This document shows, piece after piece, positions 63,030 to 64,000 of a DNA stretch of 64,000 bases; the first letter of the stretch is position 1; every line of letters begins with the position of its first letter. The notes beneath the pieces are model-generated. The model was not told the DNA's origin. It did no database searches and was given only the letters and a program-made list of their open reading frames with translations. The stretch is from Haloarcula ordinaria. Its GTDB lineage: Archaea; Halobacteriota; Halobacteria; Halobacteriales; Haloarculaceae. The stretch is taken from positions 186,001 to 250,000 of the forward strand of contig NZ_CP119789.1 in the NCBI RefSeq assembly GCF_029338275.1, read 5' to 3'. Made by a program: the position numbers and the translations under genes.

Positions 63030-64000
63030 ATGCAAATCGACACGGCAGTCGTCCTCGCAGCCGGCGAAGGGACTCGGTTGCGCCCACTGACGCGCAATCG
63101 GCCCAAACCGATGCTGCCGGCGGCCAACCGTCCAATTCTGGAGCACGTCTTCGACGCGCTCGTAGAAGCCGGTATCGAGCAACTGGTGGCCGTCGTCGGG
63201 TTCAAGCGCGACCGCGTCCAGGACCACTTCGGGTCGACGTACCGCGGCGTGCCGATAGCCTACGTCGTCCAGGACAAGCAGCTAGGGAGCGGGCACGCGC
63301 TCCTGCAGGCCCGACACGCCGTCGACGGGCCCGTACTGGTGCTGAACGGCGACCGACTCATCGACCCGGGGACCGTCGAGGCGGTCGCGAACTCCTACGC
63401 CGAGACGGGCGACACGAGCATCGCGGTCGTCGAGCGCCAGGACACCCACCGCTACGGCGCCGTCGAACTGCGGGGCGGTGACATCACAGAGTTCGTCGAG
63501 AAGCCACAGTCGGACGACTACCGGCTCATCAACGGCGGCGTCTACGCCTTCGCCGAGACCATCTTCGACGACATCGAGGACACGCCACGCGAGCACGGCG
63601 AACTGGGCCTGACCGACACCATCGAACGGCTCGTCGAGTACGACCGCGTCCGCGGCGTCGAGGTCGACGGGATGTGGGTCGACGCGACCTACCCCTGGGA
63701 CCTGCTGTCGGTCGCCCGCGAGGTACTGGCCCGCGGGCGGCTCGTCGAGACGCGCACGGAGGAGCGCATCTGGGTCGACGACTCCGCGACCGTCCACGAG
63801 CGGGCCGTCCTGCAGGGGCCAGTCGTCGTCGGGCCCGACTGCGAAATCGGTCCCTGTGCCGTCGTCGGGCCGAACACCGCGCTGGGGAGCAACGTCACCG
63901 TCGGTTCGAACGCCGTCGTCCAGCAGTCCGTCCTCGATGCCGACACGCGGGTGGACCCGGGGTCGACGCTCGTCGACACCGTCACCGGGCAGGACGTCGA
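63030..64000 (+). CDS. sugar-1-phosphate nucleotidyltransferase with left-handed beta-helix (3' end outside window)
   Basis: Partial gene; 323 codons are visible and the frame stays open to the window edge. IDTAVVLAAGEGTRLRPLTRNRPKPMLPAANRPILEHV is the nucleotide-binding signature of NDP-sugar pyrophosphorylases; GSGHALLQ and VLNGDRLIDPG (metal Asp) follow, and from about residue 250 hexapeptide repeats (DDSATVHERAVLQGPVVVGPDCEIGPCAVVG) start an acyltransferase-like beta-helix. It is like archaeal GlmU-type or glucose-1-phosphate thymidylyltransferase proteins that make activated sugars for surface glycans. The substrate cannot be chosen from this part. Confidence 0.9.
   Translation, partial: MQIDTAVVLAAGEGTRLRPLTRNRPKPMLPAANRPILEHVFDALVEAGIEQLVAVVGFKRDRVQDHFGSTYRGVPIAYVVQDKQLGSGHALLQARHAVDGPVLVLNGDRLIDPGTVEAVANSYAETGDTSIAVVERQDTHRYGAVELRGGDITEFVEKPQSDDYRLINGGVYAFAETIFDDIEDTPREHGELGLTDTIERLVEYDRVRGVEVDGMWVDATYPWDLLSVAREVLARGRLVETRTEERIWVDDSATVHERAVLQGPVVVGPDCEIGPCAVVGPNTALGSNVTVGSNAVVQQSVLDADTRVDPGSTLVDTVTGQDV

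Overview
The window comes from a halophilic archaeon (class Halobacteria). It is GC-rich, the encoded proteins are strongly acidic, secreted proteins carry twin-arginine lipoprotein signals, and the information-processing genes are archaeal (PAN ATPase, aIF5B, Nob1, Pus10, S19e, PDCD5, class I LysRS, SecD/SecF without SecA). Archaeal TATA boxes sit about 27 nt before many start codons, which implies leaderless mRNAs. The genus cannot be fixed from the sequence. No rRNA, tRNA, CRISPR array or intact insertion sequence was seen.

Layout. 0-4.1 kb: end of a MinD-like ATPase, argS and a PDZ site-2 protease. 4.1-13.7 kb: a denitrification island. It holds a quinol-type nitric oxide reductase, an SRPBCC protein, a CGCGG-motif small protein with its radical SAM/SPASM enzyme, copper nitrite reductase nirK, an uncharacterised protein, two DUF2249 genes, a cupin, a free-standing glutamyl-tRNA reductase dimerisation-like domain, a multi-TM membrane protein and a Bat-type HTH regulator. 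A palindrome of the form CGAAC-N2-GTTCG recurs seven times in this island (two copies imperfect), almost always 36-43 nt before a start codon, so the island looks like one regulon that includes the peptide-modification pair. 13.7-31.6 kb: housekeeping genes (lysS, pyrH, thiL, rps19e, PDCD5, hisS, truA, pepF, pdaD, a J-domain/ferredoxin fusion, PAN). 31.7-33.7 kb: a broken, lower-GC Tat-lipoprotein gene with two frameshifts. 33.7-43 kb: infB, a halocyanin-like blue copper protein, PRC-barrel plus nob1, a small RHH-like gene, a CPBP protease, pgi and secF/secD.

43-43.4 kb: a decayed remnant resembling the 3' end of a TnpB-type element. 43.4-46.7 kb: rnhB, a vapBC module with its own operator-like palindrome, pus10 and an Lrp/AsnC regulator. 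46.7-49.6 kb: a TrkA-N-like gene and an APC permease with a universal-stress-protein tail, preceded by two dyads. 49.6-52.6 kb: mscS, uppP and a first cheF. 52.9-61.7 kb: an acetate-utilisation cluster on the minus strand: two acetyl-CoA synthetases flanking a GAF/HTH regulator with a dead integrase-like domain, then a DUF4212 subunit plus sodium:solute symporter, a UspA protein and a small membrane protein. 61.8-64 kb: a second cheF and the start of a sugar-1-phosphate nucleotidyltransferase.

Main points of interest: the shared palindrome regulon that links a predicted radical-SAM-modified small protein to denitrification; sites placed symmetrically between divergent genes; the apparent one-base insertion in the PDCD5 gene; signs of gene conversion between the two acs copies; and the operator-like dyads at vapBC and the permease locus.
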